A stretch of 64,000 bases of DNA from Ferruginibacter lapsinanis (GCF_020783315.1 NZ_CP086063.1:2220501-2284500), one strand, 5' to 3'; shown: positions 23,957-33,508, counted from the first letter of the stretch. The notes: generated by a model from the letters alone, not told the origin. Numbers and translations are program-made.

Positions 23957-26368
23957 TCAATCATCAATTCGCATTTTGTAAAATGAACGCCATACAAATA
24001 CTAATGCAATAGCCAGAAACAATAATCCGATGTATGGGGCGATTGCTCTGAAGTTTTGAGAAATAGATATTTCCATGGCGAGCAGACCAAACAGAGTAGT
24101 GAATTTAATGATGGGGTTTAATGCTACTGATGATGTATCTTTAAATGGATCACCTACAGTATCACCTACAACAGTAGCATCGTGTATAGGAGTGCCTTTT
24201 TCTTTTAACTCTACTTCAACTATTTTTTTTGCATTGTCCCATGCGCCCCCGGCATTAGCCATAAATACTGCCTGAAATAAGCCGAACACTGCAATAGCGA
24301 GCAGATAACTTACAAATAATGATACGGCATTTACTCCTCCTACACTAGCGGGTGAAGATAAAAATGCAAAGGCCAATGAGAAAAAGAAAACGGCGATGAA
24401 AATATTGAACATGCCTTTTTGTGCATATTTTGTACAGATCTTTACAACATCTTTTGACATTTGCAGATCTGCTTTTTTAGGAGCATCAGGATCGAGGTTG
24501 ATATGTTTTTTAATATACAAAACAGCTCTGTAGGCCCCGGTAGTTACCGCTTGCATAGATGCCCCGGTAAACCAATATATTACAGCTCCTCCCATGATCA
24601 CTCCAAGGATAGTATAAGGGTTTAAGAGATTCAATATTTTTTCGGGTTCAATATTTAATGTTGTTTTGATCATGAGTATCAAAGAAAAGATCATTGTTGT
24701 TGCACCTGCTACTGCGGTGCCGATCAATACAGGTTTTGCGGTGGCTTTAAATGTATTACCAGCTTCGTCATTTTCTTCGAGATAGTATTTTGCTTTTTCC
24801 CAATCTGGTTTAAATCCAAAATCTTTTTTAATTTCTGCATCGATGTCGGGTATCTCTTCAATCAATGATAATTCGTAAATGGATTGTGCATTATCAGTAA
24901 CGGGACCATAGCTATCAACAGCAATGGTAACAGGCCCCATACCCAACATGCCAAATGCTAAAAGACCAAATGCAAAAATGGAAGGGTATACCATTATTTC
25001 GTGCAGACCATATGTACTGATATAATATGCCGCAAACATTAGCACAAAGAAAACTAACCCTTTCCAGAACGCAGAGAAATTGCCTGCTACCAATCCAGAT
25101 AGCAATACTAGTGAAGCACCACCTTCTCTGCCCGCTCTTACAATTTCTTTTACATGCAGTGATTTTGGAGAGGTGAATATTTTTGTGAACTCTGGTATTA
25201 ATGCCGCACCAATTGTTCCGCAGCTGATTATGCTGGATAATATCCACCACATATTGGTGTTGCCATTTAAATCGGGAATTAAAACCTTGCTGACAACAAA
25301 AGTAACAATGATAGAAAACAATGAAGTGATCCAGATCAGATTGGTCAATGGTTGTTCAAAATCGATATCTTCTTTTTTGCTGTATAAAGCATTACTGATA
25401 AAATTATTTATCCAGAATGAAAAAACAGAAGTGATGACCATCAATATCCGCATTACAAATATCCATATTAGTAATGCTGTTTGTATATCGGCACCGGTTA
25501 CTGCTAAAAGAATAAATGAGATCAATGCAACACCAGTCACTCCGTAAGTTTCAAAGCCATCAGCTGTTGGACCAACCGAATCGCCGGCATTATCACCTGT
25601 ACAATCTGCAATTACACCCGGATTACGAGGGTCATCCTCACCAATCTTAAAAACAACTTTCATGAGGTCGGAGCCGATATCTGCGATCTTTGTAAAAATG
25701 CCACCAGCAATTCTTAATACGGATGCACCCAAAGATTCACCAATAGCAAAACCGATAAAACAAGCGCCGGCTAATTTGCCTGGCATTAACAATAAAATGA
25801 TGAGCATCATCATTAGTTCTACACATATCAATACAACGCCGATGCTCATGCCAGAGTTTAAAGGAATTCTTAATAAACTGAGTGGCTTTTTTTGTAAGGA
25901 TGCAAAAGCCATACGGGCATTTGCTAATGTATTCATTCTGATGCCGAATGCAGCAACAGAGTAAGAGCCCAACATTCCAATGATAGTCCAGGTGATGATC
26001 AATAACACTCCGCCAACACCGAAGAGGGCATTACCTGCATGATCTTTTGCTAAGAAACCAAAATAGCCTGCTACTACAATACCAATAAAGATAAATAGTA
26101 CAGCAAGTAGCTTGCCTTGTTGTTTCAAATAGGTAATACATGTTTGATAAATGATCTCGGAAATTTCCAGCATACTCTTATGTGCCGGTAATTTTTTAAT
26201 TTTCATGTAATAATATACACCAAAAAAGAGTCCGAGAGTGGTAACTAAAAATCCCCAATACAATATCGGATTAGAATGAATTGCATTGGGGATTTGTAGA
26301 TCGGCTTCGCCGGCATGGGCAAAGAAAGGAAGAAGAAAACTAATTAAAATAATGGTGGATTTTTTCAT
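23957..26368 (-). CDS. hppA: Membrane-bound ion-translocating pyrophosphatase
   Basis: 803 residues, about 15-17 membrane segments. It couples PPi hydrolysis to H+ or Na+ export across the inner membrane. The substrate-binding Asp motifs are all present but divergent: DCTGDNAGDSVGPTADGFETYG instead of the usual DNVGDNVGDCAGMAAD type, DSYGPVTDNAQSIYEL, and GDTVGDPFKDTSS near the C-terminus. In DEAGNTFKATAKP a Lys occupies the position that is Ala in K+-dependent and Lys in K+-independent enzymes, so K+ independence is inferred. A signal-like N-terminal segment (IILISFLLPFFAHAG) precedes the first core helix. Whether H+ or Na+ is pumped cannot be decided by eye. Transcribed alone, with its own terminator. 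Confidence 0.93.
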   Translation of the reverse strand: MKKSTIILISFLLPFFAHAGEADLQIPNAIHSNPILYWGFLVTTLGLFFGVYYYMKIKKLPAHKSMLEISEIIYQTCITYLKQQGKLLAVLFIFIGIVVAGYFGFLAKDHAGNALFGVGGVLLIITWTIIGMLGSYSVAAFGIRMNTLANARMAFASLQKKPLSLLRIPLNSGMSIGVVLICVELMMMLIILLLMPGKLAGACFIGFAIGESLGASVLRIAGGIFTKIADIGSDLMKVVFKIGEDDPRNPGVIADCTGDNAGDSVGPTADGFETYGVTGVALISFILLAVTGADIQTALLIWIFVMRILMVITSVFSFWINNFISNALYSKKEDIDFEQPLTNLIWITSLFSIIVTFVVSKVLIPDLNGNTNMWWILSSIISCGTIGAALIPEFTKIFTSPKSLHVKEIVRAGREGGASLVLLSGLVAGNFSAFWKGLVFFVLMFAAYYISTYGLHEIMVYPSIFAFGLLAFGMLGMGPVTIAVDSYGPVTDNAQSIYELSLIEEIPDIDAEIKKDFGFKPDWEKAKYYLEENDEAGNTFKATAKPVLIGTAVAGATTMIFSLILMIKTTLNIEPEKILNLLNPYTILGVIMGGAVIYWFTGASMQAVTTGAYRAVLYIKKHINLDPDAPKKADLQMSKDVVKICTKYAQKGMFNIFIAVFFFSLAFAFLSSPASVGGVNAVSLFVSYLLAIAVFGLFQAVFMANAGGAWDNAKKIVEVELKEKGTPIHDATVVGDTVGDPFKDTSSVALNPIIKFTTLFGLLAMEISISQNFRAIAPYIGLLFLAIALVFVWRSFYKMRIDD

Positions 26369-26870
26369 AATAGGTAAATTTTGAAATTTGCAAAAATGAG
26401 GGAAGGGGTATGATAAGGTTAGTTAATTTCATATGCGTTGCTGGAAGAAAATAATATGCAAATTTAGAAAGCTCAATTTTGCGTTTACTGATCCTCGTCA
26501 GTAAACAAACAGTTTGTAATCACGACTACGTTGCCGGTATCGTTCCCGATTTTTTTTTAGAACGGGAGAGTTATAAAATAGAGAAATTGCTTTTGAGATA
26601 GAAGGAGGTGTCAATGACTTTATAGCTTGTAGTTTTAATACAGTTCGTTTTTTTTTTTATCATTGTCTGACGTTTGCATACATGAGTATGTTTAGTCTGG
26701 CAGTTACCAAATATGTCAATGCATTGGTTGGGGGATAAATTAACTAGCGTGGTTTTGGAGTTGTGGTGAAAATTCTGTCAAAATTAATTTTGGATTAATA
26801 ACTGTTGATAGTACATAATAAAAAATCCCATCGATTAAGATGGGATTTTGTTATAACTAAAATATATAAG
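26369..26870. other. 502-bp intergenic region with a strong hairpin
   Basis: No gene seen. GTTTACTGA (26483-26491) and TCAGTAAAC (26498-26506) form a perfect 9-bp stem with loop TCCTCG. Further on is only AT-rich sequence with T runs until the lpdA terminator. The region could hold the pyrophosphatase promoter (a CATTTTTG box at 26391-26398 on the minus strand is one base off TAnnTTTG) or a small RNA; the sequence does not decide. Confidence 0.45.
26821..26850 (-). terminator. Terminator of lpdA
   Basis: On the minus strand AAAATCCCATC, loop TTAATC, GATGGGATTTT and a T run. It starts 20 bp past the stop codon. Confidence 0.88.
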
Positions 26871-28259
26871 TTAAATATCAATTGCTTCGCCGTAAGCAGC
26901 AGCAGTAGCTTCTTTCAGACCTTCACTCATAGTAGGGTGAGGGTGAACTGCATTTAATATTTCGTGTGCAGTGGTTTCTAATTTACGGGCAACAACTGCT
27001 TCAGCAATAATTTCTGTAACGTTTGTGCCGATCATATGACAACCTAAGAATTCGCCATACTTTGCATCGTAAATAACTTTTACAAAACCATCGGTAGCGC
27101 CACCTGCGACAGCTTTGCCACTTGCTATGAATGGGAATTTGCCCACTTTTACTTCGTAGCCTGCATCTTTAGCAGCTTTTTCTGTATAACCAACACTTGC
27201 AATTTCCGGTGTGCAATAAGTACAGCCTGGGATATTGTTATAATCCAATGGTTCCGGATGATGGCCACTTAAATGTTCTGCAGCATTGATCCCTTCTTTA
27301 GAAGCAACGTGTGCTAACGCTTGTCCAGGTGTACAATCGCCAATTGCGTATATACCAGGTACGTTAGTTTGTTGATTTTTATCTACAATGATCTTTCCTT
27401 TATCAGTCTTAATGCCTAAGCCTTCTAATCCAATGTTTTCGATATTAGCAACAACGCCTACAGCACTTAATAACACTTCAGCTTCTAATATTACTTCACC
27501 TGTTGGTGTTTTTACTTTTGCTTTTACGCCTGCACCACTTGTATCAACGCTTAATACTTCGCTGTTGGTCATGATGGTCATGCCTTGCTTTTTGAATTGT
27601 TTTTCTAATTCTTTGCTGATATCTTCATCTTCAACAGGAACTAAACGTGGCATAAATTCCACCATTGTTACCTGTGTACCTAAACTATTGTAGAAATACG
27701 CAAACTCACTTCCTATAGCACCGCTTCCGCAAACGATCATACTTTTTGGTTGTGTTGGTAAACTCATGGCTTCACGGTAAGCGATTATTTTTTTACCATC
27801 GATCGGCATAGTAGGTAAAGCCCTTGCTCTGCCACCTGTAGCAATGATGATATTTTTTGCTTCTTCAACTTTTTTAGTTCCATCAGCTGCGGTAATTTCT
27901 AATTTACCCGGAGCGATCAGTTTGCCAAAGCCCATGATCACATCGATCTTGTTCTTTTTCATTAAAAACTGAATTCCTTTGCTCATTTTATCTGCCACAC
28001 CACGGCTACGGCCTATAACACCACCAAAATCGGCAGTTGGATTAGCAATATTGATCCCATAATCTTTCGAATGTTTTGCATACTCATACACCTGGGCACT
28101 TTTCAAAAGTGCTTTTGTTGGGATACAACCCCAGTTCAAACAAATGCCTCCAAGGTTTTCCTTTTCAACAATTGCTACTTTTTTACCTAATTGACTTGCT
28201 CTGATTGCAGCCGGATAACCACCGGGACCGCTGCCTAACACAATTACGTCGTATGCCAT
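26871..28259 (-). CDS. lpdA: Dihydrolipoyl dehydrogenase (E3)
   Basis: 462 residues, full length. The FAD enzyme reoxidises dihydrolipoamide of the 2-oxoacid dehydrogenase and glycine-cleavage complexes, passing electrons to NAD+. The FAD-binding GSGPGGYPAA is at 9-18, the redox disulfide C40/C45 lies in GGICLNWGCIPTK, the NAD-binding GSGAIGSEFAYF is near 180, the second FAD motif YAIGDCTPG near 310, and the C-terminal active-site HPHPTMSE near 440 (His-Glu base pair). It stands alone, not next to E1/E2 genes, as is common in Bacteroidota, and is driven by a near-perfect Bacteroidota promoter. Confidence 0.97.
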   Translation of the reverse strand: MAYDVIVLGSGPGGYPAAIRASQLGKKVAIVEKENLGGICLNWGCIPTKALLKSAQVYEYAKHSKDYGINIANPTADFGGVIGRSRGVADKMSKGIQFLMKKNKIDVIMGFGKLIAPGKLEITAADGTKKVEEAKNIIIATGGRARALPTMPIDGKKIIAYREAMSLPTQPKSMIVCGSGAIGSEFAYFYNSLGTQVTMVEFMPRLVPVEDEDISKELEKQFKKQGMTIMTNSEVLSVDTSGAGVKAKVKTPTGEVILEAEVLLSAVGVVANIENIGLEGLGIKTDKGKIIVDKNQQTNVPGIYAIGDCTPGQALAHVASKEGINAAEHLSGHHPEPLDYNNIPGCTYCTPEIASVGYTEKAAKDAGYEVKVGKFPFIASGKAVAGGATDGFVKVIYDAKYGEFLGCHMIGTNVTEIIAEAVVARKLETTAHEILNAVHPHPTMSEGLKEATAAAYGEAIDI

Positions 28260-28294
28260 TTTTCTATTATTTAAGATTTATGATTTTGAGAGGG

Positions 28295-28325
28295 CAAAGG
28301 TACTTCAAACGGGGTAAAGTGCAAA
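28295..28325 (-). promoter_or_regulatory. Bacteroidota-type promoter of lpdA
   Basis: Read on the minus strand: TTTG (28322-28325), exactly 19 bp, then TACCTTTG (28295-28302), which matches the TTTG-N19-TAnnTTTG consensus at every fixed base. The start codon is 36 bp further on. Confidence 0.8.
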
Positions 28326-28520
28326 GGGGGGATGCTATTTACTTTTGGGTAAATGATTGGGAACGATTACGTAAGCTTTTCTGTCTCATAATATGTATTC
28401 CTGGCAATTCCGGATGCTATGCTTCGGATTTTAAATTCTTAGTCTTTACCCCTTGATTTTGGCACTATAATTTGTAAAGAAGGTATTTTGCTTGTCCTGA
28501 AATTTTGTAATGCTGATCAT

Positions 28521-30287
28521 CTAATTATTAATGATCATATTACTAACCTTGATCTTTTTACCGGAATTTATAATTAATTGGGAGTTGTTTTCGACATGCT
28601 GCTCCACGTTTAAAATACATTCTCCATTAGCTATTGGATCTATAATGATCAATTCATTTCCTGATAAGGTAGTTGGTGGGATCGTATTGTTTATCCAGTT
28701 TGCAGCTACATTCCAATTCCCATTCCCAATAAATGTATATATGACTAATGGAGAACTGTAATATTCATCAGCTCCACAATCTACAATGCTGGATTTCCGT
28801 AATTCGTTATCTATATCTCTTTCGGTAACTGCGGGTACAAAAGATGGGTTCCCTGCATTGATCGCTGCTGATGAAAAAGTAAGATGAAAATTGGGTGGGG
28901 CATCCGGAGAAGAAAGCGGATCAATAAAAAATTGCGGATTGCCTATAATAGAATTTGCATTGGAAGAAGTTCCTGTTTTGAAAGCAGCAAAACTGGTGTA
29001 GGGTTTGCCATTCCAATCTGCTTCCATATTTGCAGGGCTGTTTTCACTATAAATTAAATTATAATTAAAATTCAATGAAGGCTGTCCTAGTTCGGCATAG
29101 GTCAAAATATTTTGAGCCGATAAATAAAATATATTGTTTTGGATAATTGAATTTTCGCTGTAAGTAAGATACAATTCCCCGGTGCCATTATCTGAATAAT
29201 CGTTTTTGAAACAAGTGTTGTTTCTTATGGTGCAGTTAATTACTTTACCTGATCCTCCGGGATAGGCGTACCCTCCTAATGCAATGGCACATATTTCATT
29301 TCCGTAAAATATATTATTTCTTACAATGATATTGTCTGTTGTTTTGCCAACATTTTCACAACCTATTTCTATCCCATACCCGTTTTGGTAAGAGATGTTA
29401 TTTTCAATCACAATATTCTTTCCGCCGTCTACATACAGACCTCCGGAAGTAGCATAGGCAGATAAGCAATTATAGGTAGTATTATTTTTTATCAATCCGT
29501 TACGGGCTTGATCGTTAGCAGCAGTAGGGCAGGTGCCCTCGTGGCCTATTGCATCAATACCAATATTGGTAATATCGTGTACACTATTACCTATTATTTC
29601 AAATCCATCTACATTTCCATTTACAGCTAATCCTTCGCTATAGCCCAATCGGCAATTGTATAAGGTGTTGTTCAATATCTTTAAATTACTGATTGCGGTG
29701 GAAGCATTCGTACCGTATACAATTATACCTTGAGCATTTTTGCTGGAACTTACGGTAGCGCCGGGGTTGGAAGAAAAATGAATGTCGTGGATGCTGCAAT
29801 TTTTAATAGCAATATTTTGAGCATTACCATCTACCAAAATACCTTGAGCATCGAGTTGAATGCTATTGGCAATTTCCAATCCATCAAGCGTAATATTAGA
29901 TTGATCGCTAATTCTGAATATGGCTTCCTGGAATGTAATGCCTGCGCCACTTACCAAAGGCGTATTGCCACTACGATTTCTTATATAGATATTTGATCGG
30001 GTGATATTTATCTTTTCATTGAATGTGCCGGATGAAATATTTAGTGTGTCATTGAAACCAGCATGTGTAACTCCATACTGTATGGTTTTCCATGGGGTGG
30101 CTGATGACCCATTGTTATTATCATTGCCATTGACAGCAATATAATAATTGGTTTGAGCATACAACAGGTTTGCCCAAAAAAGCAATAGTATCGAAAACGT
30201 TATTTTTTTTATTAGTGACAAATCGGATAAGGGCTGCAAAATTTTAAACAGTCTTTGATGCTTTAATAGATGAATACAATGATACAC
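28521..30287 (-). CDS. Secreted right-handed beta-helix (DUF1565-type) protein
   Basis: 588 residues. A hydrophobic run (ITFSILLLFWANLLYAQ) ending near residue 45 looks like a signal peptide; the ATG start makes it long, and a TTG near codon 24 is an alternative start. NYYIAVNGNDNNNGSSATPWKTIQYG is the typical opening of DUF1565/beta-helix proteins. About 60-430 is a parallel beta-helix with many NNxxxxN turns (GLIKNNTTYNCLS, IVIENNISYQNGYGIEIG). About 505-588 is a small C-terminal domain seen in Chitinophagaceae secreted proteins (NGNWNVAANW, then GECILNVEQHVENNSQL). Possibly a polysaccharide lyase-like or carbohydrate-binding protein; no catalytic residues could be picked out. Confidence 0.8.
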   Translation of the reverse strand: MYHCIHLLKHQRLFKILQPLSDLSLIKKITFSILLLFWANLLYAQTNYYIAVNGNDNNNGSSATPWKTIQYGVTHAGFNDTLNISSGTFNEKINITRSNIYIRNRSGNTPLVSGAGITFQEAIFRISDQSNITLDGLEIANSIQLDAQGILVDGNAQNIAIKNCSIHDIHFSSNPGATVSSSKNAQGIIVYGTNASTAISNLKILNNTLYNCRLGYSEGLAVNGNVDGFEIIGNSVHDITNIGIDAIGHEGTCPTAANDQARNGLIKNNTTYNCLSAYATSGGLYVDGGKNIVIENNISYQNGYGIEIGCENVGKTTDNIIVRNNIFYGNEICAIALGGYAYPGGSGKVINCTIRNNTCFKNDYSDNGTGELYLTYSENSIIQNNIFYLSAQNILTYAELGQPSLNFNYNLIYSENSPANMEADWNGKPYTSFAAFKTGTSSNANSIIGNPQFFIDPLSSPDAPPNFHLTFSSAAINAGNPSFVPAVTERDIDNELRKSSIVDCGADEYYSSPLVIYTFIGNGNWNVAANWINNTIPPTTLSGNELIIIDPIANGECILNVEQHVENNSQLIINSGKKIKVSNMIINN

Positions 30288-30438
30288 AAAACGGAGTAAT
30301 ATAAGTTAAGACGATCCTTAACGTATTTCTGGGAGTAAAATTTTTATTCCATAGGACATCATAGCTGTTGATCAAGTTGAGCAAACTGCCAACAATAATT
30401 GCAACCATAAGTGCTCTGGTAATATTCTTTTTTGTCAT
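30244..30438 (-). CDS. nrtS: NrtS-like small membrane protein
   Basis: 64 residues with two membrane segments (about 8-24 and 38-57). RALMVAIIVGSLLNLINSYDVLW and LRIVLTYITPFCVSLYS fit the small NrtS (nitrate/nitrite transport) family, which has the same two-helix hairpin and LNLIN motif. Its last 44 bp overlap the N-terminal coding part of the beta-helix gene in another frame. There are no nitrogen-metabolism genes nearby, so the transport role is taken from the family only. Confidence 0.7.
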   Translation of the reverse strand: MTKKNITRALMVAIIVGSLLNLINSYDVLWNKNFTPRNTLRIVLTYITPFCVSLYSSIKASKTV

Positions 30439-30518
30439 ACAAAATATTCTTTATTTCGTTTATATATATCGTATGACAGCAATCGTACTCTACCATTTTG
30501 GTATTAAACCCGGTAAAG

Positions 30519-30917
30519 TTATAAATTTATACTGATAGCTAAAGCAGGGTATTTGCGAAGGCTTATATTATTATGCGATAGTAATGTATTGTTTTCGGGT
30601 TTTAAAAAGACTGTTGCTTTTGCTGCTTTATTTCTATTTCGTTTAGCAGCAATAAAAAGGGGGATGCTGCCAATTGCGGCAGCTAAACCTGTAACTGCCA
30701 ATGCATCAGATCCGGGTGTTTCTTCTAAAAGATTATTCATTGAATTGCTTCCTGCAATTAGAAAAACTGATAAGCCCGAGTAGAGTAATACCCTGGCAGC
30801 AGTTCGTTGATTCTTACTTTTCTTTAAATAATCTGTTGAAGTTGTAATAGGCTTTTCCTGCCCGAAAATGGTTGACGTAAAAGAAAGTAGTAACAGACAA
30901 CTGAGCAATTTTTGCAT
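30519..30917 (-). CDS. Exported small protein of unknown function
   Basis: 132 residues. A signal peptide (KLLSCLLLLSFTSTIFGQ) is followed by a hydrophilic linker, then two hydrophobic stretches (ARVLLYSGLSVFLIAGS; AVTGLAAAIGSIPLFIAA) and a polar C-terminus ending in alternating hydrophobic residues (YPALAISINL). The pattern occurs in many uncharacterised Bacteroidota envelope proteins. No function can be assigned. Confidence 0.65.
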   Translation of the reverse strand: MQKLLSCLLLLSFTSTIFGQEKPITTSTDYLKKSKNQRTAARVLLYSGLSVFLIAGSNSMNNLLEETPGSDALAVTGLAAAIGSIPLFIAAKRNRNKAAKATVFLKPENNTLLSHNNISLRKYPALAISINL

Positions 30918-30997
30918 AGCATTTATTTTTACTTAGATGGTTTACAACAAGATAGGATAAAATACTTAAAAATGCAACCTATGAAGGAAGGGGGGTG

Positions 30998-31972
30998 TTA
31001 TATATCTGATACCGGCGCAGCTTTTGCTGCATTCTCGGCTATTTCTCTTTGTTCTGCGATAGACTTCAAAGATTTGATGCTTACATTTAATTCAAACCCG
31101 ATCAATAGTACCAATGAGTTAATATAGATAAGTGCCATTAGCATAATGATAGTACCGATGGATCCGTACAAGGCATTGTATCTGCCAAAATTATTGACAA
31201 AGGCAGAAAAACCTAATGAAGCCAAAATACTTAATGAAGTGGCTAGTATTGCACCCGGCGAAACCAGGTTCCATCTTTTTTGAACTGCTGGTGCAAACTT
31301 GTAAATAAATGCAATGGAATAAAAAATCAAAGTTACGATCAACAGCCATCTTGCATAGAAGATAGTTTCTCTTACTACAGCACTTTTGATACCCAGCCAT
31401 TTTAATACAACACCTTGTGATATAAGCATCAATAAACAGCCTAGTACCAATAAAAATTGTAAGGCAGTCAACCGGATAGCTATCCAGCGATTATGTAATC
31501 CTTTTCTTTTAGCAAAGCCGATATAGTTCTTATTGAAAGAGCGCATTATACCCATCATGCCATTGGATGCAAAAAATAATGCGGCGATCAACCCAAAAGA
31601 AAGTAACCCGATCTTTGAGCCGTCAATAAATGAATCGACAAACTTTATCAAATTGGCGTTGTGTACTTTGGCAGGCACTATATCTATTATCAGGCCATGT
31701 AATTGCTCTTTAATGCTTCGTTTAGAAACAAATGGAAGGTTGGGAATCAATGTAAACAGAAACAAAAATGATGGCGGTATGGCCATGATAAAGTTGTAGG
31801 CGATAGCAGATGCTCTTTCTGTTAAACCAACTGTTTTGATTTGTTTGTAAAAAAAATAGGCAACGTCGTATAAGGGTACTCCTTCAAATCCCGGTAAGTG
31901 CCATTTTTTGCTTTTACGTAAAACAAAGGCAATTGGAGTTTTGGTTAATATGATGCGTTCTATTTTTTTCAA
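30998..31972 (-). CDS. YihY/BrkB family inner-membrane protein
   Basis: 324 residues with six membrane segments. The family signature is visible: RASAIAYNFIMAIPPSFLFLFTLIPNLPF near residues 55-85, a glycine-rich FGLIAALFFASNGMMGIMRSFN, and YGSIGTIIMLMALIYINSLVLLIGFELN near the C-terminus. It starts with TTG at 31972, since no in-frame ATG fits. Members were once annotated as RNase BN by mistake; their actual role, perhaps transport or envelope maintenance, is unsettled. It lies 78 bp downstream of mltG on the same strand and may be co-transcribed. Confidence 0.9.
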   Translation of the reverse strand: MKKIERIILTKTPIAFVLRKSKKWHLPGFEGVPLYDVAYFFYKQIKTVGLTERASAIAYNFIMAIPPSFLFLFTLIPNLPFVSKRSIKEQLHGLIIDIVPAKVHNANLIKFVDSFIDGSKIGLLSFGLIAALFFASNGMMGIMRSFNKNYIGFAKRKGLHNRWIAIRLTALQFLLVLGCLLMLISQGVVLKWLGIKSAVVRETIFYARWLLIVTLIFYSIAFIYKFAPAVQKRWNLVSPGAILATSLSILASLGFSAFVNNFGRYNALYGSIGTIIMLMALIYINSLVLLIGFELNVSIKSLKSIAEQREIAENAAKAAPVSDI

Positions 31973-32050
31973 ATCAACTGATCAATAAATATATAAGTAA
32001 ATGTAACGATTTAACATATAGCGTTTGTGTTAAAGCAAGCTGATCGCTGG

Positions 32051-33070
32051 TTATTTCTTTGATTTTAAATATTCCTCAATCCATGCCTGATATTCTTTTG
32101 CATATTTCATATGCTCTTCATAATTGGTGGCGAAGTTTGATAGGCCTGTTAAATTGGGCTGAGCCACAAAATATAAGTACGAAGTAGATGGTGCATTTAA
32201 AACAGCATCAATCGTTTTAATAGAAGGGGTGCAAATGGGCCCTGGAGGCAGTCCTGAATGTTGATAGGTATTATATGGCGATGGGTAGGAGAGATGTTTG
32301 TTGAAAATTCTTTTTAACCCAAAATCTCTCATTGCATATTTAACGGTAGGGTCGGCACCTAATTTCATGCCTGTTTCCATTCGGTTAAGGTATACACTTG
32401 CTATCTTTCCCTTATCTGCTTCTGCATTGGTTTCTTCTTCAACAATACTGGCCAGCGTATATACCTGTGTGGTAGTAAGGTTTAAAGCACTGGCTTTTTC
32501 CTTACGAGTATTATTCCAGAATTTTTCCTGCTCATAAAAAAGCTTTCTGAAGATTTTTGGCGCAGCAGTATTCCAAAAGATATCATATGTGTTTGGAATG
32601 ATAGCTGTCATCACTGTATTGGTGTCCAATTTATATTTTGCCAAAGAATCTGCATTGTATAAAAATGCGGCAACCTCTGCAGAATCACATTCAAAATTGG
32701 CGGCAATTTTCTGAGCCAGATCTTCTTTAGTTCGTAATTTATTTATAATCAGACTTACAGGTGTTTGTCTGCCAGATTTAAGTATTCTTATTGTTGAATA
32801 AATGCTCTGCCCTTTTGTAATAGTATATTTGCCTGCCTTGATATTTTCGGAATAATCCAGTTTTTCTGAAAGCCATTGAAATGCACCGGGGTTTTTAATA
32901 GCTCTTTCTTTTGTGAGTTCTTCCATTACGTCATTGAAAGTACTGCCGGTCTTTATGTAAACACTTTTTTTGGGTTCATCAAAATTGGTGTTGCTGCCCA
33001 AAAAGATCCATGCTGCATATCCTGCGGCAATAACAATGATGATAAATAAAATGGATAGAATCTTTTTCAT
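32051..33070 (-). CDS. mltG: Endolytic murein transglycosylase MltG
   Basis: 339 residues. It cleaves nascent glycan strands inside the periplasm and sets glycan length. One N-terminal membrane anchor (ILFIIIVIAAGYAAWIFLG) is followed by a LysM-like region (about 35-100, YTITKGQSIYSTI) and the YceG catalytic domain. The catalytic Glu lies in ASIVEEETNAEADKGKIASVYLNR; GMKLGADPTVKYA and SGLPPGPICTPS are the other conserved blocks. It is the last of the envelope-related genes in the secG block; a terminator separates it from secG, so it may have its own promoter in that 84-bp gap. Confidence 0.95.
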   Translation of the reverse strand: MKKILSILFIIIVIAAGYAAWIFLGSNTNFDEPKKSVYIKTGSTFNDVMEELTKERAIKNPGAFQWLSEKLDYSENIKAGKYTITKGQSIYSTIRILKSGRQTPVSLIINKLRTKEDLAQKIAANFECDSAEVAAFLYNADSLAKYKLDTNTVMTAIIPNTYDIFWNTAAPKIFRKLFYEQEKFWNNTRKEKASALNLTTTQVYTLASIVEEETNAEADKGKIASVYLNRMETGMKLGADPTVKYAMRDFGLKRIFNKHLSYPSPYNTYQHSGLPPGPICTPSIKTIDAVLNAPSTSYLYFVAQPNLTGLSNFATNYEEHMKYAKEYQAWIEEYLKSKK

Positions 33071-33102
33071 GAAGCAGTAGCTTATATGTTTGCTAATGTA
33101 TA

Positions 33103-33133
33103 ATAAAAAACCTCGTCATTAACTGACGAGGCA
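33103..33133 (-). terminator. Terminator after secG
   Basis: On the minus strand CCTCGTCA, loop GTTAA, TGACGAGG, then a T run. It lies between secG and mltG. Confidence 0.85.
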
Positions 33134-33154
33134 AATAAATTTTTGCTAAAACAC

Positions 33155-33505
33155 TTATGGTGCTTTTGGCGAATCAGTTTGTGTTGCTGCAGGCAAAGGC
33201 ACAGTGTTTTGTGCTTTATTTGGAGCCGAAGCAGGTGCGTTTTTAATCAATTCATCATTTTGTGATGATGCCGAACCATTTTTAGGGATAAAGATCGGAG
33301 ACAATAAGCATAAAATACCTACCACACCTGCAAATATCCAGGTGCCTTTTTCAAGTACATCTGTTGTTTGTTTTACACCCATTAATTGGTTGCCTACACC
33401 ACCAAAAGAGCCTGATAAACCACCGCCTTTAGGGTTTTGTACCAATACGATAAGACCTAAAATGATTGAGGCCAAGATCACTAAAATTGCAAATAAAATT
33501 AACAT
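33155..33505 (-). CDS. secG: Preprotein translocase subunit SecG
   Basis: 116 residues, two membrane segments (about 1-20 and 52-72) joined by the conserved loop VLVQNPKGGGLSGSFGG, the hallmark of SecG. It is the accessory subunit of the SecYEG channel and speeds SecA-driven export. The Ala/Pro/Asn-rich C-terminal tail is longer than in E. coli, as in other Bacteroidota. The start lies only 3 bp after the stop of the upstream gene, so the two are translated from one mRNA. Confidence 0.94.
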   Translation of the reverse strand: MLILFAILVILASIILGLIVLVQNPKGGGLSGSFGGVGNQLMGVKQTTDVLEKGTWIFAGVVGILCLLSPIFIPKNGSASSQNDELIKNAPASAPNKAQNTVPLPAATQTDSPKAP

Positions 33506-33508
33506 ATA

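Noticed and set aside
25080..25547. 155-codon open frame on the plus strand
   Set aside because: It lies antisense inside the conserved pyrophosphatase gene and has no recognisable motif.
30912..31127. Short plus-strand open frame at the end of the YihY gene
   Set aside because: Mostly antisense to the YihY-family gene and without any family resemblance.
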